From CBDCCV01 sp965215025 (lineage in GTDB: Bacteria > Bacteroidota > Rhodothermia > Rhodothermales > Salinibacteraceae), in the NCBI GenBank assembly GCA_965215025.1, contig CBDCCV010000001.1, positions 682,001 through 746,000 on the forward strand: a stretch of DNA of 64,000 nt, read 5' to 3'. Positions 33,535 to 41,685 of the stretch are shown here, in pieces (positions within the stretch are counted from its first letter, which is position 1; each line of letters starts with the position of its first letter). The notes under the pieces are model-generated. The model made no database searches, had not been told where the DNA came from, and was given only the letters and a program-made list of their open reading frames with translations. The position numbers and the translations under genes were made by a program.

Positions 33535-34101
33535 TTAAAAAAGATCGCTGAGGCCAACCGAGAAGCCGCCGATGGTCTGCGAGGCCGCGCGGCCTCCCTC
33601 TTCGGCTCGCTGGTGCAAATCGAAGGCGCCGCCCGCGTTGGTGTGGACCTCGACACTTTCTTCGAGCGGGTCCACGACCCAGTACTCGGCCACGCCTGCT
33701 TCGGCGTAAAGGCGCTTCTTCTTGCGCAAATCGTAGTAGCCCGTAGAGGGGCTGAGCACCTCCACGACGAGGTCCGGCGCGCCCTCGATCTTCTGCGCGC
33801 CTACGATGCCGAGCCGCTCCTTCGCCACGAAGACGAGGTCCGGCACGGGCGTGTCCGTCTCCGAGAGGTACACGTCCACAGGCGAGACGAAGACCTCGCC
33901 GAGGTCGTTCTCCTCGACGAAGGCATCCATCACGCGAAGCAGGCGTCTCACGATGCGCTGGTGCTGTATGTTGGGCGAGGCCGTCATCACGAGTTCTCCG
34001 TCGATGAGCTGGTACGGCGCCCCCTCGGGCAGCGCAGCGTAGTCGGCGTAGGTGTAGCGCTCCTTTTCGGGGATGGGGAGCTGGGCGGCGGCGGTTTGCA
34101 T
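33535..34101 (-). CDS. Uma2-family putative nuclease
   Basis: 188 aa. Uma2/DUF820 signature: YTYADYAALPEG-PYQLIDGELVM, then VPDLVFV, PDLVVEVLSPSTGYYDLRKKKRLYAEAGVAEYWVVDP, a PD-(D/E)XK-type core with D, E and K residues in order. Restriction-like nuclease fold of uncertain role, abundant in mobile regions of cyanobacteria and Rhodothermota. It splits ribD from ribE, apparently inserted into a riboflavin operon. Confidence 0.92.
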   Translation of the reverse strand: MQTAAAQLPIPEKERYTYADYAALPEGAPYQLIDGELVMTASPNIQHQRIVRRLLRVMDAFVEENDLGEVFVSPVDVYLSETDTPVPDLVFVAKERLGIVGAQKIEGAPDLVVEVLSPSTGYYDLRKKKRLYAEAGVAEYWVVDPLEESVEVHTNAGGAFDLHQRAEEGGRAASQTIGGFSVGLSDLF

Positions 34102-34120
34102 GGCATCCTCTCATTTTGGT

Positions 34121-35314
34121 TCAAGGCCCGGCGGCGCGGCGGTACCCTTTGAAGAGGAGATCGGCGCCAGCGGTTTCCCACACGTGCTCGGCGAAGGTAA
34201 GGGCGCCGGCCATCTTCTCTACGCCCAAGCCGCGCACCACGGGCGTGCCCGTGCCGATGAGCTTCGGCGCGATAAAGCAGAAGTAGCGGTCCACGAGGTC
34301 GTGGCGGAAGAGCGCTGTCGCCAGCCCCGGCCCGGCCTCGACGAGGAGCGACCGGAGCGGGCGCCCCTCGACGCCGCCCTCCGCCCCAAGCCGATCCAGG
34401 AGCGCGCCGAGGTCGAGGTGCCCGTCTCTTTCCGGAAGACGCCAGACGCGCCCGCCGGCTTCCTGCAGCGTCTCGGCGTAGGGCGGCGCTTCTGCTTTAT
34501 CGCTGAGGACGGCGGTGGTGAGCGCGGCGTATTCGTCGGCAAAAAGGTGTAGATCGGGGCGGAGCGCGCCCGCGCGGTCGAGGACGAAGCGCAGCGGCTG
34601 CCGGCCTTCCGTGTGGCGGACGGTGAGGCGCGGATTGTCCGCCTTGGCCGTGCCGCTGCCCACGAGGACGCCGTCCAACTCGGCGCGCCAGCGGTGGACG
34701 AGCGTGCGCGCAGCTCTACCGCTCACCCATCGCGCGTCGCCCATGCTCGTGGCGATCTGCGCATCGAGCGTCTGCGCCGTCTTGAGCGTGAGGAGCGGGC
34801 GGCCCGTTTTCACGCGGTGGAAAAAGGCCTCGTTCAAGCGCCAGCATTCTTTTTCGAGAGTGCCCACCTCGACCTCGACGCCCGCCGCGCGCAGCCGCCG
34901 GATGCCGCGCCCGGCCACCTCCGGAAACGGGTCGGCCATGCCGCAGATGACGCGCGGGATTTTTTTCTCCAGGACGAGGTCGGCGCAGGGGGGCTGCTTG
35001 CCGTGGTGCGCGCACGGCTCGAGGTTGACGTAGAGCGTGGCTTTCTGGAGCGCCTCGGCGCCGTGGCCGGCCTTCTCGGCAGAGCGGACGGCCTGGCGCT
35101 CGGCGTGCGGGCCGCCGTAGGCGCGGTGCCAGCCCTCGCCCAGCACGCCGCCGTCTTCGCCTACGAGCACGGCGCCGACCATCGGGTTGGGGCTGACGCG
35201 GCCGGCGCCGCGTGCGGCGAGCGCCAGGCAGCGGCGCATCCACCGCTCGCGCTCGCCTTCTCCGGCTACACCTCCTCGATGTAGTCCGGCAGGGGCGGCG
35301 TCTGGAGTTGCCAT
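34121..35314 (-). CDS. ribD: Bifunctional deaminase/reductase of riboflavin synthesis
   Basis: 397 aa. Deaminase: SPNPMVGAVLV, HAERQ and PCAHHGKQPPC (zinc ligands). Reductase: RPLLTLKTAQTLDAQIATSMGDARWVSG and the late LLVEAGPGLATALF. Performs steps two and three of riboflavin synthesis. I prefer the ATG at 35314: relatives have residues such as ERW before the first helix and no other start codon exists upstream of Met26 (35239). It then overlaps the previous gene by 49 bp. Confidence 0.95.
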   Translation of the reverse strand: MATPDAAPAGLHRGGVAGEGERERWMRRCLALAARGAGRVSPNPMVGAVLVGEDGGVLGEGWHRAYGGPHAERQAVRSAEKAGHGAEALQKATLYVNLEPCAHHGKQPPCADLVLEKKIPRVICGMADPFPEVAGRGIRRLRAAGVEVEVGTLEKECWRLNEAFFHRVKTGRPLLTLKTAQTLDAQIATSMGDARWVSGRAARTLVHRWRAELDGVLVGSGTAKADNPRLTVRHTEGRQPLRFVLDRAGALRPDLHLFADEYAALTTAVLSDKAEAPPYAETLQEAGGRVWRLPERDGHLDLGALLDRLGAEGGVEGRPLRSLLVEAGPGLATALFRHDLVDRYFCFIAPKLIGTGTPVVRGLGVEKMAGALTFAEHVWETAGADLLFKGYRRAAGP

Positions 35315-35934
35315 TGCTCGAAGTAGAATTTCTGCTCGGAACGCGCCTTCTGGTACGGCAGGACGAAGCGGCGCACGCCCTCGCCCGGATAGCGGCGGAA
35401 GGCAGCCGTAAGCGCCTCACGCATCGGCGCCGATGAAAAGAGGCTCCAGTCGAATCCGTCGTGTGCCCTCTCGGGGAAGAAGACGACGCGCGCCGCATCC
35501 AAGAGCCGCCGCAGCGCCGGCAGCGCGCGCCGCCGCTCGCCCTCGGCCGCAGCGGCGATGCGCCCCTCGTCCACGCCGCCTTCCGAACAGACGAGCACGG
35601 CCGTTTGTGCCGGACGGCGCAAGACGGCCTCTGCCTCATCGGCACTGAGCGCGGCGACCTGGCCCGCGCCGTCGGCGCGCTGCCAGGCGAGGCCGCCGAG
35701 CCAGTCCACGAGCGGCCGGACGAACGCCTCGGGCCGGGCTAGGGCCGTCAGCCCCACGCGCCCGCCGCCCAGATCGGTGCCGGCGAGGTAGCCGCGGTGG
35801 TACGCCGGCCCATCGAGCAACGCTTCCAATGACAGACGCGGGCCGCCCGTTTGGCCGCGCGCATCGGGGTCGAGGTCCGCGGCCACCGCTTCGAGCGCCG
35901 CCGGCTCTTCGTAAAAGTATTTGAGGATGTCCAC
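35266..35934 (-). CDS. Unknown protein, 222 aa
   Basis: GTG start (read MDILKYFYEEPAALEAV), with a C-rich octamer leader. No signal peptide, no membrane segment. Contains an alanine/arginine-rich middle and a more structured C-terminus (RVVFFPERAHDGFDWSLFSS, VRRFVLPYQKARSEQKFYFEQWQLQ). I recognise no family. It overlaps ribD by 49 bp and follows the 384-aa unknown gene at 34 bp, so it is probably co-transcribed with both. Confidence 0.75.
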   Translation of the reverse strand: MDILKYFYEEPAALEAVAADLDPDARGQTGGPRLSLEALLDGPAYHRGYLAGTDLGGGRVGLTALARPEAFVRPLVDWLGGLAWQRADGAGQVAALSADEAEAVLRRPAQTAVLVCSEGGVDEGRIAAAAEGERRRALPALRRLLDAARVVFFPERAHDGFDWSLFSSAPMREALTAAFRRYPGEGVRRFVLPYQKARSEQKFYFEQWQLQTPPLPDYIEEV

Positions 35935-35968
35935 GTTTGGGGATGGACGTGTGGGGGGTGTGGGCGCG
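35935..35968 (-). repeat. C-rich octamer leader of the 222-aa gene
   Basis: The stretch between the upstream TAA and the GTG start splits into CGCGCCCA, CACCCCCC, ACACGTCC and ATCCCCAA on the minus strand. Confidence 0.75.
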
Positions 35969-37123
35969 TTACGGATGCGCGGCGGCGGGTGCGTCGGTGG
36001 CGGCGGGTTTGCTGTCTTCGGTGGCAGGTGAAGCTCTTTGGGAAAGGATGGGCGCGGTTGAGGACGAGCCGGCGCGGCCCTCGGAACCGTCGGCGGCGTG
36101 GCGGACGATGGCGTGCGCGCGCGGCACGACGAGGTCGAAGCGCTCCACGCTGCCGATCTCCGCGCGCACGGCCTCCGGCTCGGTGCCCGGTGGCAGGGCC
36201 AGGTCGGCCGTGTAGCCGGGCGGCACCACGCAGCCGATGGGGCGCGTCCGCCCGCCCGCCGTGAGGCGCTGAAGGCTGAGCACGTCGCCCGTTGCGTTCT
36301 GGATCTTCAGGCGGGCGGCCTCCACGCGGAGCGTCACGCCTTTGGGGACGGCTCCATCGCCGGCGGCCTCGTCGGCAGGGGCGGCTTCGGCATTCGCTTG
36401 GGCGGGGGCGTAGCTTTGGAGCGGGAGCGGCGCCTCGGTGCCGTTGGCGAAGGCGTCCACCACCTCGATGAACTGGCTCGTGTAGTCCTTGAGCCAGCCG
36501 CAGTAGCTGCGCGTTTGGCCGTCGAGCGTGACCTCCAGGACGACCTGCCGGAAGAGGTGCTTCTCCAGGAGCGGGTCGAAGGCGTTGCCGGCGTGCCCGA
36601 TCACCTCGCCGGAGAGCGACTTGAGCTGCTGCTCCTGGCCGGCCAGCACGGTGGCCCCCGGCAGCTTCGTCTTCGTCGCGCCGATGATCATGCCGGCCGA
36701 CTGCACGAGCGCGTCGCGCACCATCGAGACCCAGTTGCGGACCTTGCGCCAGAGCCGTTTCCAGAAGCCGGGGTGCGCCGTGCGGTGGATGATCTCGGCG
36801 CGGCGCTCTTTCTCCTTTTCGGAGAGGCCCTCGGGGTAGCGGTAGAGCGCGTCCATCGTCTCGTACTGGTCTTTGTAGAAGATGAACGAGCGCTCGACGT
36901 GGCCCTGCGGCGCGACGACGGGCGCGGCGTAGGTGATCTCCAGCCCCGAGGCGTACGGCTCGAAGCGGCCCCAGGTGAGGTCGCCGTCCTTCTCGGCGAG
37001 GGTGACGTGGAAGCCCTCGAGGCTCTTGAGGCAGCGGTCGCGCCGGCGCGCCTGGACAAGCGCCAGCACCGTGGCGAAGACGAGCAGGACCAGGATGGTG
37101 AGGAGCGTTCCGTCTATCGGCAT
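35969..37123 (-). CDS. Unknown membrane-anchored protein, 384 aa
   Basis: One N-terminal transmembrane helix (TLLTILVLLVFATVLALVQA) followed by a basic stop-transfer, then a cytoplasmic domain of about 350 residues with strand-rich segments (GDLTWGRFEPYASGLEITY, RQVVLEVTLDGQTRSYCGWLKDYTSQFIEVVDAF) and an acidic, alanine-rich C-terminus. WxxRF and Y-rich patterns are conserved-looking, but I do not recognise the family. Divergent from plsC across 187 bp. Confidence 0.75.
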   Translation of the reverse strand: MPIDGTLLTILVLLVFATVLALVQARRRDRCLKSLEGFHVTLAEKDGDLTWGRFEPYASGLEITYAAPVVAPQGHVERSFIFYKDQYETMDALYRYPEGLSEKEKERRAEIIHRTAHPGFWKRLWRKVRNWVSMVRDALVQSAGMIIGATKTKLPGATVLAGQEQQLKSLSGEVIGHAGNAFDPLLEKHLFRQVVLEVTLDGQTRSYCGWLKDYTSQFIEVVDAFANGTEAPLPLQSYAPAQANAEAAPADEAAGDGAVPKGVTLRVEAARLKIQNATGDVLSLQRLTAGGRTRPIGCVVPPGYTADLALPPGTEPEAVRAEIGSVERFDLVVPRAHAIVRHAADGSEGRAGSSSTAPILSQRASPATEDSKPAATDAPAAAHP

Positions 37124-37310
37124 TCGTCTGTCGGCTATCGGGGCGGGGGCGGGCGCGGCGCACAGCGAACGCCTTTGGCGAGCGGCGCGTTTCGCGGCAG
37201 CGGCGGCGCGGCGGTCGGGGCGCTGGGCGAATCAAAACGAGGCGCCTGCCGTTTTCCTGGCTCGTTTCCCCTCGGCACAGAGAACCGGCGCCCGCGCCGC
37301 CGCCCCGCTT

Positions 37311-38129
37311 ATGCGCAACACCGCACGCTCAGCCTGGGCCTGGACGGCCGTGTCCGGGATCATCCTCGCGGCGCTCCCGGCCATGGCCGCCGTGCGCCTC
37401 TTCGACCGCGACCCGGCGCACTACCGCACCGGGCGCGTCTTCCGCTGGTTCGGGCAGCTGGCCACGCGCGTCAACGCCGCGTGGCACATCCAGGTCTTGG
37501 GAGATTTTCCGGAGAACCCGCGCCGCCCGTACGTGGTGGTCTCGAACCACCAGTCCCTGGCCGACATCCCCATCATCAGCCGGCTGCCCTGGGAGATGAA
37601 GTGGGTGGTCAAGGCCGAGCTGTTCCGGCTGCCCGTCTTCGGATGGCTGATGCGCCTCGCGGGCGACATCTCCGTGGACCGCACGGACAAGCGCTCGCGT
37701 GCGAAGGTGCTCATCGCCGCGCGCGGGTATCTGCAGAAAAGGTGCTCGGTGATGTTCTTCCCCGAAGGCACACGCTCGCGCGACGGGCGCGTCCTGCGCT
37801 TCACCACGGGCGCCTTCCGCCTGGCGATCAAGGAGCAGGTGCCGGTCCTCCCCCTGGCCATCGACGGCACGCAGGACGCCCTCCCTAAAGCCGACTGGCG
37901 CTTCAGCCAAGAGACGCACGTGCGCCTCAAAGTCCTCGCGCCCGTGGAAACGAGCGGTCTCACCTCGGCCGATGCCGACGCGCTGCGCGACGAGGTGCGC
38001 GGCCGGATCATCGCGCAGCTTGCCGCCTGGCGCGGCGTGCCGCCGGAGGAGATGGACGCGCGGGCGCCACGGAGCAAAGTTAAAGACGCCGTTAAAACAG
38101 ATGCGGCATCCGGCTCCGCTGCGCCGTAA
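37311..38129 (+). CDS. plsC: 1-acyl-sn-glycerol-3-phosphate acyltransferase
   Basis: 272 aa from MRNTARSAWAWTAV. N-terminal membrane helix, then NHQSLAD (HX4D catalytic motif), GDISVDRTDK, FFPEGTRSRDGR (substrate binding) and VPVLPLAIDGTQ. Makes phosphatidic acid from lysophosphatidate at the inner membrane. Followed by tRNA-Gln after 43 bp. Confidence 0.94.
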   Translation: MRNTARSAWAWTAVSGIILAALPAMAAVRLFDRDPAHYRTGRVFRWFGQLATRVNAAWHIQVLGDFPENPRRPYVVVSNHQSLADIPIISRLPWEMKWVVKAELFRLPVFGWLMRLAGDISVDRTDKRSRAKVLIAARGYLQKRCSVMFFPEGTRSRDGRVLRFTTGAFRLAIKEQVPVLPLAIDGTQDALPKADWRFSQETHVRLKVLAPVETSGLTSADADALRDEVRGRIIAQLAAWRGVPPEEMDARAPRSKVKDAVKTDAASGSAAP

Positions 38130-38172
38130 CGGAAACCGGCGCGGGCGCGGCGCATAACGGATGATCTGCCGA

Positions 38173-38245
38173 TGCCCCGTAGCTCAATTGGCAGAGCACC
38201 TGCCTCTGGAGCAGGGGGTTCCTGGTTCGAGTCCAGGCGGGGCAG
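38173..38245 (+). tRNA. tRNA-Gln (anticodon CTG)
   Basis: Complete cloverleaf: acceptor TGCCCCG / CGGGGCA with discriminator G, D-stem GCTC/GAGC, anticodon stem CCTGC/GCAGG with loop CTCTGGA (anticodon CTG, reads CAG), T-stem CCTGG/CCAGG with TTCGAGT. The U1-A72 pair and G73 are glutamine identity features. CCA is not encoded. Confidence 0.95.
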
Positions 38246-38252
38246 CAGGCCG

Positions 38253-38290
38253 GAAACCGCCGTGGAATCCATCCACGGCGGTTTCTTTTT
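38253..38290 (+). terminator. Terminator after tRNA-Gln
   Basis: Perfect stem GAAACCGCCGTGGA / TCCACGGCGGTTTC with a 4-nt loop, followed by TTTTT. Confidence 0.95.
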
Positions 38291-38481
38291 CGCGTCTCTT
38301 TCAGTCTAGAAGGGCAGCTATCAGAGAATGAGCACACCCCCGCACTCGGCCCTGCTTCCGCATGACTTAGACCGGAAGGCTCGTCCGAAGCAACCGCTTT
38401 GGCGGTCAAGCTTGGCGGGCGTCGCGCACTCCTGGATGAGCGCGAGGGGCACAGGCTGAGGCGCTCCTGAGCGCGAGCAAC
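38291..38481. other. Gap without recognisable gene
   Basis: Between the terminator and the next start codon I see no convincing ORF. A short inverted repeat ACCGC-TTTG-GCGGT lies near 38392. It must hold the promoter of the following lipoprotein gene. Confidence 0.5.
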
Positions 38482-39402
38482 GTGTCACCGCAGTTGGTTT
38501 TGCTTTTTCGCTTTCGCCGTCCTCCCGGTTCTCTCGGACTGCACGCGTCGTTCGTTGCGCTGGCCGCCGCTCTGCTGCTGGGGGGCTGCGGCTTCGAGCG
38601 CGGCGACGAGACGCGCCGCGCGTCGGCGGAGCCGCCGCCGAGCATGGCGGCTCCGCCAGCAGAGCGCGGCGCGACAGCCGAGAGGGTTTTTAAGCGGGGG
38701 ATGGCGCGGATCGACGCGCAGGCGGCTGCCATCGATTCGCTCTTCCAGCCCTTGCCGCTCCTTACGCCGGCCGAGGAAGAGGCGCTGCGCCGGTACCGCA
38801 GCCCTGCACAGCTCGCGCGGGCACGGGCGCTGGGCGTGGGCCGCGACCTGGCGCCCGGCCAGGTAGAGGTGCTGCTCCGCACCGGAGGCCTCGTCGCCCT
38901 AAACGACACGGCGTACTGGGTCGTCCGCGATCTCGATTACTCCCGCCCGCTCGTCGTGCCGGGCGTGCGCACGCTCTTGGCCGAGGTCGGGCGGCGCTTC
39001 CACGCGCGCCTGGCGGAGATCGGTGCGCCGCCCTACCGCCTGGAGGTCTCCTCGGCGCTGCGCACGGCGGAGGACCAGGCTGCGCTCCGCGAGGTGAACC
39101 CGAACGCGGCCTCAGGCACGAGCGCGCACGAGTACGGCACCACCGTGGACGTCTTGTACAGCGCGTTCGCCGCGCCGGCGGCAGAGGTCGTGGCGCTCGA
39201 CGCAGCGGAGGCCCCCTGGGCCGAGCCGTACCTGCGGCGCTACGCCGAGGCGCAGATGGAGCGCGTGGCGGGGCGGCGCGCCATGGAGCTAAAGGCCATC
39301 CTCGGCGAGGTGCTTCTGGAGATGCAGCGCGAGGGCCTCGTTATGGTCACGCTCGAACGCCGGCAACCCGTCTTCCACATGACGCTCGCACGCGAGCCGT
39401 AG
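38482..39402 (+). CDS. DUF5715-like (D-Ala-D-Ala carboxypeptidase-fold) lipoprotein
   Basis: 306 aa from a GTG start. Signal peptide with lipobox LLLGGC at about residue 36. Helical N-terminal half, then YRLEVSSALRTAEDQAALREVNPNAASGTSAHEYGTTVDVLY, which has the S-x-x-R-T and H-x-x-G-x-x-x-D layout of M15/VanY-like peptidases, and a late FHMTL that supplies the last His. A periplasmic cell-wall peptidase or a relative is likely. Single gene. Confidence 0.8.
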   Translation: MSPQLVLLFRFRRPPGSLGLHASFVALAAALLLGGCGFERGDETRRASAEPPPSMAAPPAERGATAERVFKRGMARIDAQAAAIDSLFQPLPLLTPAEEEALRRYRSPAQLARARALGVGRDLAPGQVEVLLRTGGLVALNDTAYWVVRDLDYSRPLVVPGVRTLLAEVGRRFHARLAEIGAPPYRLEVSSALRTAEDQAALREVNPNAASGTSAHEYGTTVDVLYSAFAAPAAEVVALDAAEAPWAEPYLRRYAEAQMERVAGRRAMELKAILGEVLLEMQREGLVMVTLERRQPVFHMTLAREP

Positions 39403-39457
39403 AAAGGCGCTGAGCCTTGCGTCGCGTCCAGCGGCGCCGCCGGGCGGGCCTCGTTTT

Positions 39458-39913
39458 CTACCGCTCGCGCACCTCGACCTCGACCTCGCGCTCGCCGGCG
39501 GGTTCGAGCGTCAGGACCAGCGCAAATCGGGCGCCCGGCGTTAGCGGGCGCTCCAGGTCGATGAGCATGACGTGGTAGCCGCCCGGCTCGAAGGCCAAGG
39601 CCGCGCCGGGCGCCACCTCTACCCCGCCTGAAATCGGGCGCATCCGCATCACCCCGCCTTCCTCGAAGCTTTGGTGGACCTCCGCCACGCGCGCCACGTC
39701 GGCGCGGGCGCCCGTGAGGCGCGCTGGCGCTTCGCTCCCGTTGCGGAGCGTGAAGTACACGGCCGAGCGCGCGGCGCCCGTGGTGTCGGCCGGGCGCGCC
39801 CAGGCGTCCTCGACGCGGAGGTCCGGCTCCGCCGTTTCGGCCGGCGCGCCATCGGGAGCGGGTTCGCACGCGGCGAGGGCGAGCGCCGCGAAGAGGATAA
39901 GCAGAGGGCGCAT
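39458..39913 (-). CDS. Periplasmic copper chaperone PCu(A)C
   Basis: 151 aa lipoprotein (lipobox LALAAC). Copper motif H-x-M-rich: AEVHQSFEEGGVMRMRP followed about 20 residues later by GGYHVML. Loads Cu into the CuA site of cytochrome oxidase with SCO. Last gene of the oxidase cluster, 6 bp after the SCO1 stop. Confidence 0.93.
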   Translation of the reverse strand: MRPLLILFAALALAACEPAPDGAPAETAEPDLRVEDAWARPADTTGAARSAVYFTLRNGSEAPARLTGARADVARVAEVHQSFEEGGVMRMRPISGGVEVAPGAALAFEPGGYHVMLIDLERPLTPGARFALVLTLEPAGEREVEVEVRER

Positions 39914-39919
39914 CCGGCG

Positions 39920-40528
39920 TTAGGAGGAGCGGGTGAGGGCGCGGAGGTCGGCGGCCATCGCCTCGGCGTCGGTCCCGAAGGACCAGAGCAGCCGCGCGCG
40001 CCCTTCGCGGTCGAGGACGTAAACGGTGGCCGTGTGGTCTACGAGGTAGCCCGCCTCGGAGGCGGCGGCGCTGTCAGCCTTGGCGTAGAAGACGCCGTAG
40101 GCCGAGGCGGCGTCGGCGATGGCCTCGGGCGTGCCGGACAGCCCCACGAACGAGGAGTCGAACGCGGCGGCGTAATCGGCGGCGCGCTCCGGCCTGTCGC
40201 GCTCCGGATCTACGGAGACGAACACCACCTGCACGTCCTCGCCGTCCTCGCCCAGCAGCTCTTTGGCGCGGGCGAGCGTCGAGAGCGTGGCCGGGCACAC
40301 GTCGGGGCAGCTCGTGTAGCCGAAGTTCAGCACGACGAACGCGCCGGCGTAGTCGCTCAGCTGCACCGGCCCCTCGGGCGAGGCGAGCGTCACGTCGCGC
40401 GCGGGCATGGGCGGGTCGAGGTAGGTCCCGCTGAAGTCCGCGGCGGAAGGGCCGCACGCGGCAAACGCGAGAAGCACGGCGGCGCACAACGCCGGAGCAA
40501 AGCACGACAGGCGGGCGCAGCGGGTCAT
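39920..40528 (-). CDS. SCO1/SenC copper-delivery protein
   Basis: 202 aa. Lipobox LLAFAAC; thioredoxin-like fold with copper/redox Cys pair TSCPDVCP and the distant His in VDHTATVYV. Delivers Cu to, or reduces, the CuA site of subunit II. Overlaps the SCO-like gene upstream by 4 bp. Confidence 0.95.
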   Translation of the reverse strand: MTRCARLSCFAPALCAAVLLAFAACGPSAADFSGTYLDPPMPARDVTLASPEGPVQLSDYAGAFVVLNFGYTSCPDVCPATLSTLARAKELLGEDGEDVQVVFVSVDPERDRPERAADYAAAFDSSFVGLSGTPEAIADAASAYGVFYAKADSAAASEAGYLVDHTATVYVLDREGRARLLWSFGTDAEAMAADLRALTRSS

Positions 40529-41193
40529 GGCGAGGCCGTGGAGTAGCAGCTAAAGAGGTGAGCGGCCTCGTAGGCAAGGCCGAGCGTGCCCTCGGCCGCC
40601 TCCGCCTCGCGCACGAGCGAGCGGACATCGGCCACGAGGGCCTCGGGCGGCGGGAGGCCCAGGCGGTAGCGCGCGCGCACGATGCCGAGGCCGTCCACCA
40701 CCACGAAGGTCGGGTCAAAGCGGTAGGTCCCGTCCGCCCGGCGCTCGTAGTACACGCCGAACCCGTCGCGGACGGTGCGGCGCAGCGCGCGCTCCGACCC
40801 CGTCGCCCACGTCCATCCGTCAGGCGCGGCCCCGGCGCCGGCGGCCTCGCGCAGGCGCGCAGGCGCCGGCCCGTTGAGCGCCACCGTGACGAGGCGGACG
40901 GGGACGTCCCCCGTCTCCTCCTCGTCCAGGGCGTCTTGCACGGAGCGGAAGAGCGGGGCCGTCGCGCGTGCCGCGTCGTCGTTGCCGGCGTAGTCGAACG
41001 TGTAGAGCGTGATGCCGCCGCGCAGGCTCTCGCTCGTGAGGGCGGTGCCGTCGGCGGCCGTGAGGGCAAAGCCGGGCGCGAAGCCGAGGCGCGGACGCAC
41101 GTCGAGCTGGAAGAGCGCCACGTAGACGCCAGCCGCCAGCGCCACGAACGCGGCGAAAAGCACCAAGGCCACCTTCACCGCGCGCGGCGTCAT
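40525..41193 (-). CDS. SCO-like membrane protein without metal-binding residues
   Basis: 222 aa with one N-terminal transmembrane helix. Its layout follows SCO (GFALTAADGTALTSESLRGG, then beta-alpha units and FVVVDGLGIVRARYRLG), but where SCO has CPDVCP it reads DYAGNDDAARA, and the late copper-binding His position is replaced. So it is predicted to be redox- and copper-inactive. It is stoichiometrically coupled to the true SCO1 gene by a 4-bp overlap; a structural or regulatory partner in oxidase assembly is a fair guess. Confidence 0.75.
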   Translation of the reverse strand: MTPRAVKVALVLFAAFVALAAGVYVALFQLDVRPRLGFAPGFALTAADGTALTSESLRGGITLYTFDYAGNDDAARATAPLFRSVQDALDEEETGDVPVRLVTVALNGPAPARLREAAGAGAAPDGWTWATGSERALRRTVRDGFGVYYERRADGTYRFDPTFVVVDGLGIVRARYRLGLPPPEALVADVRSLVREAEAAEGTLGLAYEAAHLFSCYSTASP

Positions 41194-41238
41194 GCTCTCC
41201 CCACGGTCTTCTGCGAGCGCGTGCTCTCAAGCGGCCGG

Positions 41239-41637
41239 TTAAGCCGGCATCTGCGCCCACGACGCGCACCAGCCGCCGGGCGAGACCGGGCCGGCAAAGA
41301 GCGTGCAGCCCAAGCAGCTGTCGTCCTCGGCGTAGGCCTGCTGAAACTGGCAGTTGCCGCAGTACTCCCCTTCCTCGGGCGAGCGGTCCTGGTAGTTCAG
41401 CGCCTGGCGGGCGGAGAGCGCCTGCTCGTCAAGCGCGTCGAAGCCCTCGCAGGACGAGGCCTCAACGACGGCGTACTCGCCCTCGCCGACGGTCTCGGCC
41501 TCGCCGTCTCCGCCGCCGCAGGCAGCCAAGAGCGTGGAGCCGCCCAGCCCCGCCGCGCCTAGAGCAGCAAAGCGGCCGAGGAAGTGGCGGCGCGTGAACG
41601 GGGCGTTCGAGATCGGGCGGTCAGGTTGGTCAGGCAT
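41239..41637 (-). CDS. High-potential iron-sulfur protein (HiPIP)
   Basis: 132 aa. Tat signal with twin-arginine RRHFLG and a hydrophobic core ending AACGG. The mature part carries the 4Fe-4S ligands in YCGNCQF, CLGC and the closing GGWCASW typical of HiPIP. Soluble periplasmic one-electron carrier; in Rhodothermus marinus HiPIP passes electrons to the terminal oxidase. Encoded 48 bp after the oxidase subunit I gene. Confidence 0.93.
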   Translation of the reverse strand: MPDQPDRPISNAPFTRRHFLGRFAALGAAGLGGSTLLAACGGGDGEAETVGEGEYAVVEASSCEGFDALDEQALSARQALNYQDRSPEEGEYCGNCQFQQAYAEDDSCLGCTLFAGPVSPGGWCASWAQMPA

Positions 41638-41685
41638 GGTCTGCTCGGTAGGGTGAGGGCGTAGAAGGGTGAGCGGGCGGAGCGG

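Noticed and set aside
35748..37235. 495-codon R/P-rich ORF overlapping the 384-aa gene
   Set aside because: Arginine-proline-alanine-rich reading typical of a shifted frame in high-GC DNA.
38092..38409. Minus-strand ORF covering the tRNA
   Set aside because: Overlaps tRNA-Gln and its terminator, so it cannot be a gene.
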